Positions 7,226 to 15,747 are shown, counted from the first letter of the stretch. The stretch is 47,089 nt of DNA from Bacteroidota bacterium (GCA_026391075.1 JAPLES010000024.1:1-47089); one strand, 5' to 3'. Notes: generated from the letters alone by a model not told the origin. A program made the numbers and translations.

Positions 7226-7285
7226 ATGAAAAATATATTAATTACCAGAGGCAGTAGTTTTGTGGGAATGAATCTAACAGCATAA
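7226..7285 (+). pseudogene. Stub of an NAD-dependent epimerase gene (19 codons)
   Basis: The frame MKNILITRGSSFVGMNLTA starts 3 nt after the photolyase stop and ends at a TAA at 7283-7285. It matches the very start of extended SDR/epimerase proteins (MKNILITGGSGFxGxxL). The glycine motif is damaged (TRGSS) and the rest is gone. It looks like a truncated downstream member of the photolyase operon, removed when the TonB receptor gene came to lie beside it (inference). Confidence 0.6.
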
Positions 7286-7326
7286 CCTAAGCGTTTTGTA
7301 TACAGAAAATCTATTAAAAAGAATTC

Positions 7327-9726
7327 TTAGTAGGTAATTACCACTCCTAAAGTGGGTAGCGGCAATGCACGACTGCTTCCTAAATACTTGTATTGAAATC
7401 GCGAAGCATCGTTAGTATCCTGCAAAGGCGTTTTACCATCGGTATCATAAACCGGTGAGAAAATAGGAACTTGAGGGACTTGTGAAAGATAGAAATTCTG
7501 CACATCCAGGTACAATTCAAAACTCCATTTTTTCAAATACCACTTTTTAGTAACTCGAATATCAGCTGAGTGAAACCATTTCACTCTCGCGGAGTTGATG
7601 TTGTTATAATCTAAAATTCCCGGGTTCGATGGATTATACCTTGTATAGAGAGTTGATGCTGCAATATCATAAGGAGTATAAGGTGAACCTCCCTGTATGC
7701 GGTAGCGCAAGCCAATTTCCCAATTGCGTTTAAATTTTTTACCACCGGTTAAGGAAATTATATGTCGTGTATCCCAACTGCTCGACACAAAATTATCATT
7801 GGCATCTTTAAACTGACTCCAGAATAAAGTGTAACTCACAATGCCGTAAAAACCTTTATAAAGTTTTTGCTCAAACAAAAACTCCATACCGTAACTTCTT
7901 CCTTCGCTGGTAGATTTTGCGGGACCATTGCCAACTACACCAAATCCTCCGCCCTGGTTGGCCACCGAAATATTATTGTCGAGCATAAAGGGAACATTAT
8001 AGTAACGTTTATAAAAACCTTCCACCGAAATACGGCTATTGATGGGAGTAGTATATTCTATACCCAACACAGCATGCACATTGCGCATGTAGGTAAGTCG
8101 CTCTTTATTAACCAAAGAACCGGTAGAATCTTCGTAACCAAGAATGGTATAGGAGGGGAGTTGATGATAGTACCCGGCATTCATGTTAATACGAATGTTC
8201 TCTGGCATTTTTATCGATACGGATAAACGCGGAGAAGCCTGCCTCCAGAGTTCCGCCATTTTTTTGTTGTAATTATTTCCATCAAAGCGAATACCGAAAC
8301 CAAGGATAACTAGGTCGTCAAACAGGGTGGAACTCACATTCGCAAACGCCCCGTATTTGTGCATGTTGAACTTTGAATCAAAATCAACTTTCACTAATTG
8401 CTGCTGGGTAAACTGCGCATCTAAAAAAGAAGAACGGTTGGTATAACGGGCAAATTCATAATTAACGCCTGCGTTGTATTTTAATATCCCTTTTCTGCCA
8501 CTGTATTCAATACGCAATTTATTTTCAGCTTCTGTAGAACCGTATTCAGTAATTTTCTCTTTGCTTTTATCATTATCCTGCCACTTGTTGAATTTATTCA
8601 CGAGCATATTTCGGCTTAAAAACACCTGCAAATAACTATTCTCAAAATAGTGTGTGTATTTACCACCTAGCATGTAAGTCAATTGCGTTTGCTCGGGTAA
8701 AAGATTCAGTAAATATTGTTGGCTCTCATCCGGATTTTTGATTTTGGTATTCAGCACATTTACATCATAGGCGCCAAGGAAAAGAAAAACTAATTCATCT
8801 TTTGGAGTAATCTTCCATTTCACTTTTGCCTGTGCATCTGTATATGTTGGAAGGAATGGAAGCTTGAGTGCTTTAAACAACAATTGGAGATAAGAGTAGC
8901 GAACACTAGCTAACATGGTAGCCGTTTTCTTTTTATTCAATGGCGACTCTATAGAAACCGCAAAGTCGGAAGAGCCAATAGTAAAGGTTCCGCCAAAGCG
9001 GTCATCGCGACCATCGCGCAAACGAATATCCATTACTGAACTCAAAGCATTGCCGCGATTGGATGGGAATGCACTGGAATAAAAATTTACTTCCCTTATA
9101 AAATCTACGTTAATCAAACCATTGGGCCCACCGGTACTTCCTTGTGTTGCAAAGTGATTGATATTCGGAATCTCGATTCCGTCAATATAAAATTTGTTTT
9201 CGGCAGGACTTCCTCCTCTTATATATAGATCGTTTCTGAATCCACCGGAAAATCCAACACCCGGAAGCGATTGAACAACTTTTGAAATATCGCGGTTTCC
9301 TCCTGGGGAACGTTGTATTTCATTGATACCAATGGTACGAACGCTGACAGGGCTTTCTTCATTTTTTACAAACGGATTTGCTTTTATCTCTACCTCTTTC
9401 AGGTCGGTTGCTGCCGGAGATAATTCGGTAACGATTACCGCAGGTTTACCCTTGGTAATCTCAATTTCAAAAACTGATTTGGGCTGGTAACCCAGACAGG
9501 AAATTTTTATATTATATGTACCCGGGGGTATATCTTTAACTTCAGTTTCTCCCTTTTCATCAGTTACACCTCCACTAGTGGTTCCTTCTATTTGTATGTT
9601 GGCGAGTTCAATTGGTTTATTACTTCCGCTCTCCGAAATTTTAACCTCAAGAACTCCTTGTGCATAGGTTGAAACAAGAAAGGCAATGTGAAATAAAATA
9701 GAAACTACAATTATTCGCGTCTTCAT
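7327..9726 (-). CDS. TonB-dependent outer-membrane receptor
   Basis: The 799-residue product has a signal peptide (residues 1-22), a carboxypeptidase-regulatory-like domain (about 23-110, with IEGTTSGGVTDEKGE and CLGYQPKS), a plug domain (about 120-235: SVRTIGINEIQRSPGG, VVQSLPGVG, YIRGGSPAENKFYIDGIEIP) and a 22-strand-type barrel ending in TLGVVITY. It imports an unknown substrate using TonB energy. It starts 5 nt after the ECF sigma stop, so both are cotranscribed from the promoter near 10300. No FecR-type anti-sigma gene lies between them. A decayed copy of its 3' part is present at 954-1203. Confidence 0.93.
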   Translation of the reverse strand: MKTRIIVVSILFHIAFLVSTYAQGVLEVKISESGSNKPIELANIQIEGTTSGGVTDEKGETEVKDIPPGTYNIKISCLGYQPKSVFEIEITKGKPAVIVTELSPAATDLKEVEIKANPFVKNEESPVSVRTIGINEIQRSPGGNRDISKVVQSLPGVGFSGGFRNDLYIRGGSPAENKFYIDGIEIPNINHFATQGSTGGPNGLINVDFIREVNFYSSAFPSNRGNALSSVMDIRLRDGRDDRFGGTFTIGSSDFAVSIESPLNKKKTATMLASVRYSYLQLLFKALKLPFLPTYTDAQAKVKWKITPKDELVFLFLGAYDVNVLNTKIKNPDESQQYLLNLLPEQTQLTYMLGGKYTHYFENSYLQVFLSRNMLVNKFNKWQDNDKSKEKITEYGSTEAENKLRIEYSGRKGILKYNAGVNYEFARYTNRSSFLDAQFTQQQLVKVDFDSKFNMHKYGAFANVSSTLFDDLVILGFGIRFDGNNYNKKMAELWRQASPRLSVSIKMPENIRINMNAGYYHQLPSYTILGYEDSTGSLVNKERLTYMRNVHAVLGIEYTTPINSRISVEGFYKRYYNVPFMLDNNISVANQGGGFGVVGNGPAKSTSEGRSYGMEFLFEQKLYKGFYGIVSYTLFWSQFKDANDNFVSSSWDTRHIISLTGGKKFKRNWEIGLRYRIQGGSPYTPYDIAASTLYTRYNPSNPGILDYNNINSARVKWFHSADIRVTKKWYLKKWSFELYLDVQNFYLSQVPQVPIFSPVYDTDGKTPLQDTNDASRFQYKYLGSSRALPLPTLGVVITY

Positions 9727-9731
9727 TTTTC

Positions 9732-10259
9732 TTAATTATATGTTGAATTTAAAACTCCCCTTTCTTTCAATTTTGATTGTAATTCTTTGCGTGCGAAAAA
9801 AATTCTGCTTTTAACGGTACCAAGCGGCAAATCTAATTCTTCAGCTATCTCCTGATAACTAAAGCCGTTGAAATACATCATAAATGGTTCCGTGAAATCT
9901 GAACTTACTTTTCTCATGGCTTTGCTGATATCCTCGGCAATAAACGAACGCTCCGAATCATTCTTTTCAATTTTCTTGGTGCTGTTCAGTAAATATTGAT
10001 TCTCGGAAGTGTCAGTTACGATATTGCTCTTCTTCTGCCTGCGATAATTATTGATGAATACATTACGCATGATGGTAAAGAGCCACGCTTTAATATTCGT
10101 GCCTTCAAGGAATTTCTCGCTGTTCAAAAGGGCACGGTAAAAAGTATCCTGAATTAAATCCTCTGTTGCCTCACGGCTTTTGGTAAGGTTAAATGCAAAA
10201 GGGCGAAGGATGGATTCGTATTGCTGAATCTCTGGTCCGAAGTTGATTGAAGTGCTCAT
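9732..10259 (-). CDS. ECF-type RNA polymerase sigma factor
   Basis: This is a 175-residue sigma-70 family protein. Region 2 (about residues 15-76) has FAFNLTKSREATEDLIQDTF and TNIKAWLFTIMRNVFINNYR. Region 4 (about 115-165) has the helix-turn-helix GFSYQEIAEELDLPLGTVKS. It is of the kind often found near MerR and carotenoid genes in Bacteroidota (family knowledge). It is the first gene of a two-gene operon with the TonB receptor. Its upstream region has a well-formed Bacteroidota promoter flanked and overlapped by two copies of the TTGTTTAA-N16-TTAAACAA operator, so it appears tightly controlled. No anti-sigma gene is visible nearby. Confidence 0.93.
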   Translation of the reverse strand: MSTSINFGPEIQQYESILRPFAFNLTKSREATEDLIQDTFYRALLNSEKFLEGTNIKAWLFTIMRNVFINNYRRQKKSNIVTDTSENQYLLNSTKKIEKNDSERSFIAEDISKAMRKVSSDFTEPFMMYFNGFSYQEIAEELDLPLGTVKSRIFFARKELQSKLKERGVLNSTYN

Positions 10260-10270
10260 GATTTTGTTTT

Positions 10271-10302
10271 TTGTTTAAGTTATTAATTAAATAATTACAC
10301 AA
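10271..10302. promoter_or_regulatory. Operator site 2 of the sigma factor gene
   Basis: TTGTTTAA (10271-10278), 16 nt, then TTACACAA (10295-10302), with 7 of 8 bases matching the ideal arm. It overlaps the edge of the -7 element at 10300-10307 and covers the likely transcription start and leader, a position fit for repression. Confidence 0.55.
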
Positions 10303-10329
10303 ACATAAAGTCAAAATCAAATAATCCAA
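10300..10329 (-). promoter_or_regulatory. Bacteroidota-type promoter of the sigma factor/TonB receptor operon
   Basis: On the minus strand TTG (10329-10327) is followed by 19 nt and TATGTTTG (10307-10300), an exact match to the -7 consensus TAnnTTTG with the expected spacing. The sigma gene ATG is about 40 nt downstream. Operator copies lie on both sides. Confidence 0.75.
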
Positions 10330-10371
10330 TTTTATTGTTTAATTATTTTGTTAAATAATTAAACAATAAAA
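10330..10371. promoter_or_regulatory. Operator site 1: 19-bp perfect palindrome upstream of the sigma factor gene
   Basis: Arms 10330-10348 and 10353-10371 are perfect reverse complements (19 bp) around a 4-nt centre. Inside lie TTGTTTAA (10335-10342) and TTAAACAA (10359-10366), again 16 nt apart. The palindrome abuts the -33 TTG, so a bound protein could touch RNA polymerase. It is A/T-only apart from single G/C positions and has no T-run geometry, so a terminator role is less likely. Confidence 0.75.
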
Positions 10372-10407
10372 ACGCATCGAATTTATCATCACGTCTACCA
10401 AATGGAA

Positions 10408-10437
10408 TAAAAAAAGCCGCCCCTTGCGGATGCGGCT
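10408..10437 (-). terminator. Terminator of the large DUF4397 gene
   Basis: On the minus strand agccgc (10437-10432) and gcggct (10420-10415) form a GC-rich stem around a 11-nt loop containing further C/G, followed by a run of T (10415-10408 complement). It lies 25 nt beyond the stop of the DUF4397 gene. Confidence 0.85.
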
Positions 10438-10461
10438 CTCTTAAACCCACGAAAAAAAGGG

Positions 10462-12195
10462 TTATTTAACCAAAGAGAATTTGCTGTTGAATGTGTTACC
10501 CGAAGTAATGATACGAGCCAGATACATTCCATTGCTCAAGTCATTTAAGTCAGCAGTAAGATTTTGTTTTCCTACTACCGAAGTTCCATTAAGCAATTCT
10601 TTAACAATTCTTCCACCCATATCAGTAATCTGAACAGATACATTTTCTGCATCTTTCAAATCGAAATTAATAGATAAGGTTCCATTGCTTGGATTTGGAA
10701 ACATCCTCCATGAAATATCATTTCCGAAATCATTGATAGAGGTAGGTGTATAAGTAGGAAGTTCGATAAAAGGCCCTCCTTCTGCCAGAGCCACATATAA
10801 ACCAAAGCCAGCTCCGTTGTTATTAGCCGATGGAGTTAAAAAGCCCGAAGCCAAAACTACCGCGCTTTTACCCGCAAGAGTTGTTACATCAGCGGTATAA
10901 CTTACTATTGTAGTAGTTCCTGCCGCATTCTGAACAGCCAATGTATAGCTTCCTGCCGGCACAGATAAATAAGCAGTTTGGTCAGTATATTTTGCATTGT
11001 CTACTAAGGTTATCGCATCGTTAGCTTTCACATCCACAGTAGGAGCATCAGTTGCTCCGTGAATAGCGAAGAAATCAAAATTGGTACTCGTAGTCGCCTG
11101 CTTTCTGGCAGATGTTTTAACTAACACCTGGAATGCAGTGCTTACCGCATCCGGATTAGAAGCAAAACCTGTTCCTATAACACCAGATGCTGTCAGTATA
11201 TAATTTGAATCAGCCATAAGTGTATAATTGTTTTGCCAAACTGCATCTGCTGCAGAAGTAGAGTTCTTTGGAGCTATAGCAACGTTATTTGATACTCCGG
11301 CAATAAGATTAATAAAAGGAGTAGCGGTTCTGAAAGGGAAGTTGTCAATAGCAATAATTCCATTTAGATAAACATCCACTGAATCAGCAATTGGGTCAGC
11401 GCAATTGTGCAATACCTGAACCGAAGCAGTTTGCTGAGCAGGCAGTTGAATTACAGTTCCGTTAGCTAATGCTGCAAACAATCCGAAAGCAGGACCGTTA
11501 TTATTAGCCGATGGAGTTAAAAAGCCGGAAGCAAATACGATTGCTGCTCCGCCTGTAAGAGTAGTAAGGTCTGCTACATAACTTGCTACAACTGTTGAAG
11601 TTCCTGCTGCTGCAATATCAATAGGATACCAGGTTGGATCAACCGATAAGTAACCGCTTGCATCACCATACTTAGCATTAGGCACAAGAGTAGCGCCACC
11701 TGTAAGATTTACATCTACACCCGGTGCATCTGTTGCTCCGTGAAATACTGCAAAGTCAACTTTAGCACCATTTGTTGCCGCAGTTCTTGTGTTTGCAATT
11801 GCTTTTAATTCGAAACCTATTGAACGAGAATCAGGGTTGGCTGCGAAACCCGATCCTACAACACCTGAGGCAATAACGGTGTAATTTGTATTTGCCGCTA
11901 AAGGACCTAATACCTGAGAGTAAATTGCAGGATCCGAAGCCGAAGCTCCTGGAGCCTTGATGTAAGCGGTAATAGCTACACCATCAGGTACCGTTAAAAA
12001 TCCGGTAGCCGTACGAAAAGCAAATGATGAAGAAATAAGTGTTTGCCCTGAACCAAAATCAGCATATACTGAAACTGCAGCAGCCGCAGGATCAGCACAA
12101 TTGTGAATTAGTTGAACATAAGAGGCCGCATGTGCGGAAACACCTGCCATCAGGGCTATGACCAGTGCTTTGATTTTTGTGAAATTGTTTTTCAT
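10462..12195 (-). CDS. T9SS-exported protein with two DUF4397 domains
   Basis: The 577-residue product has a signal peptide (about 1-23, cut after AHA). Two DUF4397 units follow (about 24-250 and 255-490), each with an H(N/G)xxDxxxVDV-type element such as VQLIHNCADPAAAAVSVYAD and HGATDAPTVDV, and a repeated ASGFLTPSANNNG segment. A type A T9SS sorting domain closes the protein (about 495-577: FPNPSNGTLSINFDL, NGMYLARI, KFSLVK). The protein is therefore predicted to be on the cell surface or released. The function of DUF4397 is not established. A perfect operator copy lies 8 nt upstream of its ATG, and a terminator follows. Confidence 0.92.
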   Translation of the reverse strand: MKNNFTKIKALVIALMAGVSAHAASYVQLIHNCADPAAAAVSVYADFGSGQTLISSSFAFRTATGFLTVPDGVAITAYIKAPGASASDPAIYSQVLGPLAANTNYTVIASGVVGSGFAANPDSRSIGFELKAIANTRTAATNGAKVDFAVFHGATDAPGVDVNLTGGATLVPNAKYGDASGYLSVDPTWYPIDIAAAGTSTVVASYVADLTTLTGGAAIVFASGFLTPSANNNGPAFGLFAALANGTVIQLPAQQTASVQVLHNCADPIADSVDVYLNGIIAIDNFPFRTATPFINLIAGVSNNVAIAPKNSTSAADAVWQNNYTLMADSNYILTASGVIGTGFASNPDAVSTAFQVLVKTSARKQATTSTNFDFFAIHGATDAPTVDVKANDAITLVDNAKYTDQTAYLSVPAGSYTLAVQNAAGTTTIVSYTADVTTLAGKSAVVLASGFLTPSANNNGAGFGLYVALAEGGPFIELPTYTPTSINDFGNDISWRMFPNPSNGTLSINFDLKDAENVSVQITDMGGRIVKELLNGTSVVGKQNLTADLNDLSNGMYLARIITSGNTFNSKFSLVK

Positions 12196-12202
12196 GACTT
12201 TT

Positions 12203-12234
12203 TTGTTTAAGTTATTTAATTAATATTTAAACAA
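12203..12234. promoter_or_regulatory. Operator TTGTTTAA-N16-TTAAACAA upstream of the large DUF4397 gene
   Basis: TTGTTTAA (12203-12210) and TTAAACAA (12227-12234) are exact reverse complements 16 nt apart, directly in the leader of the minus-strand DUF4397 gene. Arms and spacing are identical to the folE and sigma-factor sites. Confidence 0.7.
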
Positions 12235-12324
12235 TGCCGTTTTGAAAAAGTTCAGGAAAACTGAAAATAAATTTCAATTGATTGAATTTCTCCTATGAAA
12301 GGAGCCAAAAAATAATTGGATATT

Positions 12325-13200
12325 TTATTTGATAACCGCAAAAAGTTCTTCTGCGGAATTGACAGAGATACAATTTGCCGGAAGAATTGTTTCAATTTGC
12401 TGAAGTTGTGTACCGCCAACAATTATTTTTGTCTTCGGGTTAGCAGAGGATAGTTTTTTGAGGTATGATTGAACCGAGATTTTTTCCAAGGGAACTGTAA
12501 GATAAGTTACCAGATAATCAGGCTTAGTAATATCTATTGCCTTAATTAATTCTTCAAACGGTATGAAAGCTCCGAAGTAAACAACCTGATGGTTTTGTTT
12601 ACGCAAAAGATAATCGGTGAAAAGCAGCAATAACTCATGGGTTTCGCCTTCCGGCAAAAAAAGAATAAACTTCTTTGACTTCTCCGAAACCTCTACAAAC
12701 TGGTTATCAATAGCTACCTTAAGTTTTCTTCGAATAAGATGGCTGATAAAATGTTCCTGAGCTACGTTTACTGCACCGGTTGTCCAAAGGACACCCGTCC
12801 TGACCATAAAAGGAAAGATTAATTTTACGAAGGTTCCTTCAAAGCCTAACTTCATGATAGCTGAGGAAAGTGTTTTTTCAAACCTGTGCTCATCAAAATC
12901 AATCATAGATTGTATCAATGAATCTAAAAAGTTGTCCGGCTCGCTCGTTGAATTATGAATGCTCATTACAGCATCCTTGAGTTCACCCTCACTTAATTCA
13001 GCAATCTTAGAAATCTTCATTCCGTTGCGGTTAAGTGTTCCTATGTTTAACAGAAGTCGCAACTGCTCATCTGTATAATAACGAATTTTAGTGTCGGTTC
13101 TCTTGGGCTTTAAAAAATCATATCGTTGCTCCCAAATACGCAATGTGTGCGCTTTAACACCTGACAATGTCTCAACCTCTTTTATAGAATACTGTCCCAT
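12325..13200 (-). CDS. MerR-family regulator with B12-binding domain (LitR/CarH-like)
   Basis: The 291-residue protein starts with a MerR winged helix (residues 3-55: YSIKEVETLSGVKAHTLRIW, IRYYTDEQL). It continues with a helical domain carrying the CarH signature W-x9-E-H (W139, E149, H150 in LWTTGAVNVAQEH) and a cobalamin-binding Rossmann domain (about 177-291) with His188 in GETHEL, at the place of the Co-ligand His of DxHxxG. Two residues differ from DxHxxG: the first Asp is Glu186 and the Gly is Leu191. Known relatives bind adenosylcobalamin, repress in the dark and release DNA in light. It lies next to a CrtI-like gene, and TTAAAC half-sites lie in its own upstream region. Confidence 0.92.
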   Translation of the reverse strand: MGQYSIKEVETLSGVKAHTLRIWEQRYDFLKPKRTDTKIRYYTDEQLRLLLNIGTLNRNGMKISKIAELSEGELKDAVMSIHNSTSEPDNFLDSLIQSMIDFDEHRFEKTLSSAIMKLGFEGTFVKLIFPFMVRTGVLWTTGAVNVAQEHFISHLIRRKLKVAIDNQFVEVSEKSKKFILFLPEGETHELLLLFTDYLLRKQNHQVVYFGAFIPFEELIKAIDITKPDYLVTYLTVPLEKISVQSYLKKLSSANPKTKIIVGGTQLQQIETILPANCISVNSAEELFAVIK

Positions 13201-13226
13201 ATTTTGTCAAAATTATTTTAAAATCT

Positions 13227-13258
13227 CTTAAACGTAAGAAATAGTGATGGTTAAACAA
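13227..13258. promoter_or_regulatory. Direct TTAAAC half-sites upstream of the MerR gene
   Basis: CTTAAACG (13227-13234) and TTAAACAA (13251-13258) sit 16 nt apart in the same orientation, rather than inverted as at the other sites. They lie 27-58 nt before the minus-strand start of the regulator. They could be an autoregulatory site; CarH-type proteins are known to use direct repeats. A further half-site, AATTAAACAG (13309-13318), lies nearer the divergent CrtI-like gene. Confidence 0.4.
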
Positions 13259-13386
13259 GGAATGGGCTAATAAGTTTAGATACTTCTTACAACAGGCGCG
13301 GGGGAAATAATTAAACAGCAATTAAATTTTACCACGGAAAACACGAGATAAAATGAGAGATATAAGTTATTTGCAGCCCTTAAGGA

Positions 13387-15120
13387 ATGAGCAAAATAAA
13401 TATAAAGCCCTATTACGATATAGTGGTAATAGGTGCAGGCATGGGAGGATTAACTGCTGCAGCTACACTCAGCAGAGCCGGTTATTCAGTAGTAGTGCTG
13501 GATGCCGCCAACCAGGCGGGAGGATATTTAGCTGGGTTTCACCGCAACCGATTCCGTTTTGATACGGCTGTGCATTGGCTCAACCAGTGCAACCCGGGTG
13601 GAATAATAAATACCGTTTTTGAAACTATTGGAACAGATTATCCTAAGGTGACTCAGCAAAAACGTATTAAGCGATTTGCCGGTGACCACCACGATTATTT
13701 ACTTACGGATAATCCCGATGAATTGAAACACCAATTGCAGGTAGATTATCCGCTCGAGAAAGAAGGCATCGAGAAATTTTTTAAGCACGCGAAAGAGTTA
13801 GGTAAAACCATGAACACATGGGGCAATAACGTCCGTGCTGCTGAAACTTACCGTATTAGCGAAAAACTGCAATACATAGTTCAAACCTTCCGTTTTGTTT
13901 TGCCTTTTCTAAAGCACATTCGCTTTACCGGAGAAGAAGGATTAAAGAAAGGGTTGAACCGATATTTTAAAGATAAAAAACTGCAAAGTATTTTTTGCAC
14001 CGAGCCTGATTTGCTTTCGTGTCTGGTGCCTATTGGCTGGGCATATTTTAAAGATTTTCAAAACCCTCCAAAAGGTGGCGGCCAGGCTTTCCCGGAATGG
14101 CTTCAACATGTGGTAGAGTTTTTCGGCAATTCTATTTTTTTCCATTGCAGAGTTACTAAAATATTGCTGGATAATACAACTGCTAAAGGTGTGGAGGTTG
14201 ACCACCGCGGCACCAAATACAAAGTAAATAGCCGCTACGTAATTGCTGCCTGCGATGTAGAAACATTGTATGAAAAAATGCTGCCTGCCGAATTGGTTCC
14301 GCAACATTTTAAAGACAGGTTACGAAACGCCTCGTTGTACGGTTCCTCCTTTACAATTAATGTGGCTTTAGATTGTGATCCCACCACTTTAGGTTTTGGC
14401 GAAGAAGCTATTCATATAACCAAACAAACTATTACCCGTAAAGAGCAAACTGCCGCTAATCCTGAGACCACCGAAATAATTATTCTGGCCCCTTCTTGTA
14501 GAGACCAAACTATGGCTCCTGCCGGGCAAGGTAGCATTACCATTTTTATGCCGGCAGAAATGCACCAGCACGAATTTTGGAAGACAGAACTGAATACCGA
14601 TGGCGAACACATTCGAGGAGAAGCTTACCATAATTTAAAAACAGAAATTGCCGAAGCACTGCTAAAGCGTGTGGAAGAAAAGGTGGCTCCGGGTTTGCGT
14701 TCGCATATTTTGTTTTACGAAGTAGCCACTCCGTTTACTCATCAACGTTACACCGGTAACAAAAATGGAACTATGATGGGCGCTAGACCGGGCAAAGAGA
14801 ACATGAAAGCAAAAGTGGCACATTATCGCACCCCTGTAAACAACTTAATTTTAAGCGGGCATTGGGCAGAGTTGGGTGGTGGCGTTCCCATTGCAGTTAA
14901 GTCCGGTTTCAATGCAGCTTTGCTGGTTTTTAAAGATGAGCGACCGGAAGTTCTGGAGGCATACTCGCAATACATTAACCAAGATATAACTGCAGCTGAA
15001 TTTCGTGAGCTTGACATCTTTAAATCCTACAGTAATAATTGGATACAGCGACCAACACCGGCACAATTATTAGCTGCGCGCAGAAGCGAGAAGATTAATG
15101 CGTTTGACCGGATGGATTGA
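13387..15120 (+). CDS. CrtI/RetSat-like FAD-dependent oxidoreductase
   Basis: The 577-residue flavoprotein begins with the dinucleotide-binding motif YDIVVIGAGMGGLTAAATLS (residues 9-28) and the CrtI-type GGYLAG. The RFDTAVHW segment resembles carotenoid isomerase and retinol saturase (D(T/S)GxHW). The C-terminus has the family's second FAD segment (NNLILSGHWAELGGGVPIAV). About 60 residues beyond the usual end form an extra tail. It probably acts on a polyene or another lipid, but the substrate is unknown. No phytoene synthase gene is in the window, so carotenoid synthesis cannot be claimed. It is divergent from the MerR regulator with half-sites between, a usual pairing for light-induced pigment genes, and converges with the SOUL gene (3-nt gap). 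Confidence 0.85.
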   Translation: MSKINIKPYYDIVVIGAGMGGLTAAATLSRAGYSVVVLDAANQAGGYLAGFHRNRFRFDTAVHWLNQCNPGGIINTVFETIGTDYPKVTQQKRIKRFAGDHHDYLLTDNPDELKHQLQVDYPLEKEGIEKFFKHAKELGKTMNTWGNNVRAAETYRISEKLQYIVQTFRFVLPFLKHIRFTGEEGLKKGLNRYFKDKKLQSIFCTEPDLLSCLVPIGWAYFKDFQNPPKGGGQAFPEWLQHVVEFFGNSIFFHCRVTKILLDNTTAKGVEVDHRGTKYKVNSRYVIAACDVETLYEKMLPAELVPQHFKDRLRNASLYGSSFTINVALDCDPTTLGFGEEAIHITKQTITRKEQTAANPETTEIIILAPSCRDQTMAPAGQGSITIFMPAEMHQHEFWKTELNTDGEHIRGEAYHNLKTEIAEALLKRVEEKVAPGLRSHILFYEVATPFTHQRYTGNKNGTMMGARPGKENMKAKVAHYRTPVNNLILSGHWAELGGGVPIAVKSGFNAALLVFKDERPEVLEAYSQYINQDITAAEFRELDIFKSYSNNWIQRPTPAQLLAARRSEKINAFDRMD

Positions 15121-15123
15121 GAT

Positions 15124-15747
15124 TTATAATTTCTTATTCTTCATTTTCATTGCAGAATCCTTGCTGATTCCAACCAGAATCTCATTTCTGCGGAACAGGA
15201 AATCCCAAGGTGCATTATAACCCAGGTAACGAAAATTGTTATTGTGTTCTATCCCTTCCTGTTTCAGCAAATCTTTCAGCGCATCCTGTTTCATTTTAAT
15301 TTTATCATCAGAAGCATATCCACCAAAACGTATCACCGCTACATATTCTTCCTCAGTTTTGTGAAGGTCAATAGAAGAGCCCGAAGGTGTCGGGAGATTA
15401 TTCAGGTTATATCCTTGAGGCATTACAAAGCTCATTGTTGAGGTATCCTTTTCAAAGGTCATGTGCACCGGAGCTGTCATTGCTATTTTTTCATTGCTGT
15501 CATTGCTGCCGAAAATGTAACCTGCCAGCACACGGAAATTTTTACCGGAACTGCCGCGGAACGTAGTATCTCTATTCTTCACGGTTGCCATAATTGCCTC
15601 CGGATAATATCTTACCTCAAGATTACCGAGGGTAGCGATTTCTTTATAAGGTTGCTGCGGAGTTTTTGCCATTAGCTTATGAATAGTTATTGATGAAATG
15701 ATAAGAAGTGTTACTATAACTAAAGATAAATATACCGTACGTTTCAT
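15124..15747 (-). CDS. SOUL-family haem-binding protein
   Basis: The 207-residue product has an N-terminal membrane anchor or signal (residues 5-25) and then a SOUL/HBP domain: YKEIATLGNLEVRYYPEAIM, RVLAGYIFGSN, KIAMTAPVHM, VIRFGGYAS and YNAPWDFLFRRNEI. The family binds haem or other tetrapyrroles loosely. The anchor suggests a periplasmic location. It is convergent with the CrtI-like gene and its start faces the DUF4397 lipoprotein terminator. A tetrapyrrole carrier beside a B12-dependent regulator is suggestive but not proof of a link. Confidence 0.9.
   Translation of the reverse strand: MKRTVYLSLVIVTLLIISSITIHKLMAKTPQQPYKEIATLGNLEVRYYPEAIMATVKNRDTTFRGSSGKNFRVLAGYIFGSNDSNEKIAMTAPVHMTFEKDTSTMSFVMPQGYNLNNLPTPSGSSIDLHKTEEEYVAVIRFGGYASDDKIKMKQDALKDLLKQEGIEHNNNFRYLGYNAPWDFLFRRNEILVGISKDSAMKMKNKKL

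Noticed and set aside
12290-12304. CTCCT/AGGAG hairpin after the MerR gene as terminator
   Set aside because: The stem has only 5 bp and on the minus strand the T-run comes before the hairpin, not after it.
13353-13562. Short + strand frame overlapping the CrtI-like gene start
   Set aside because: It is in another frame of the gene beginning at 13387 and has no family features.
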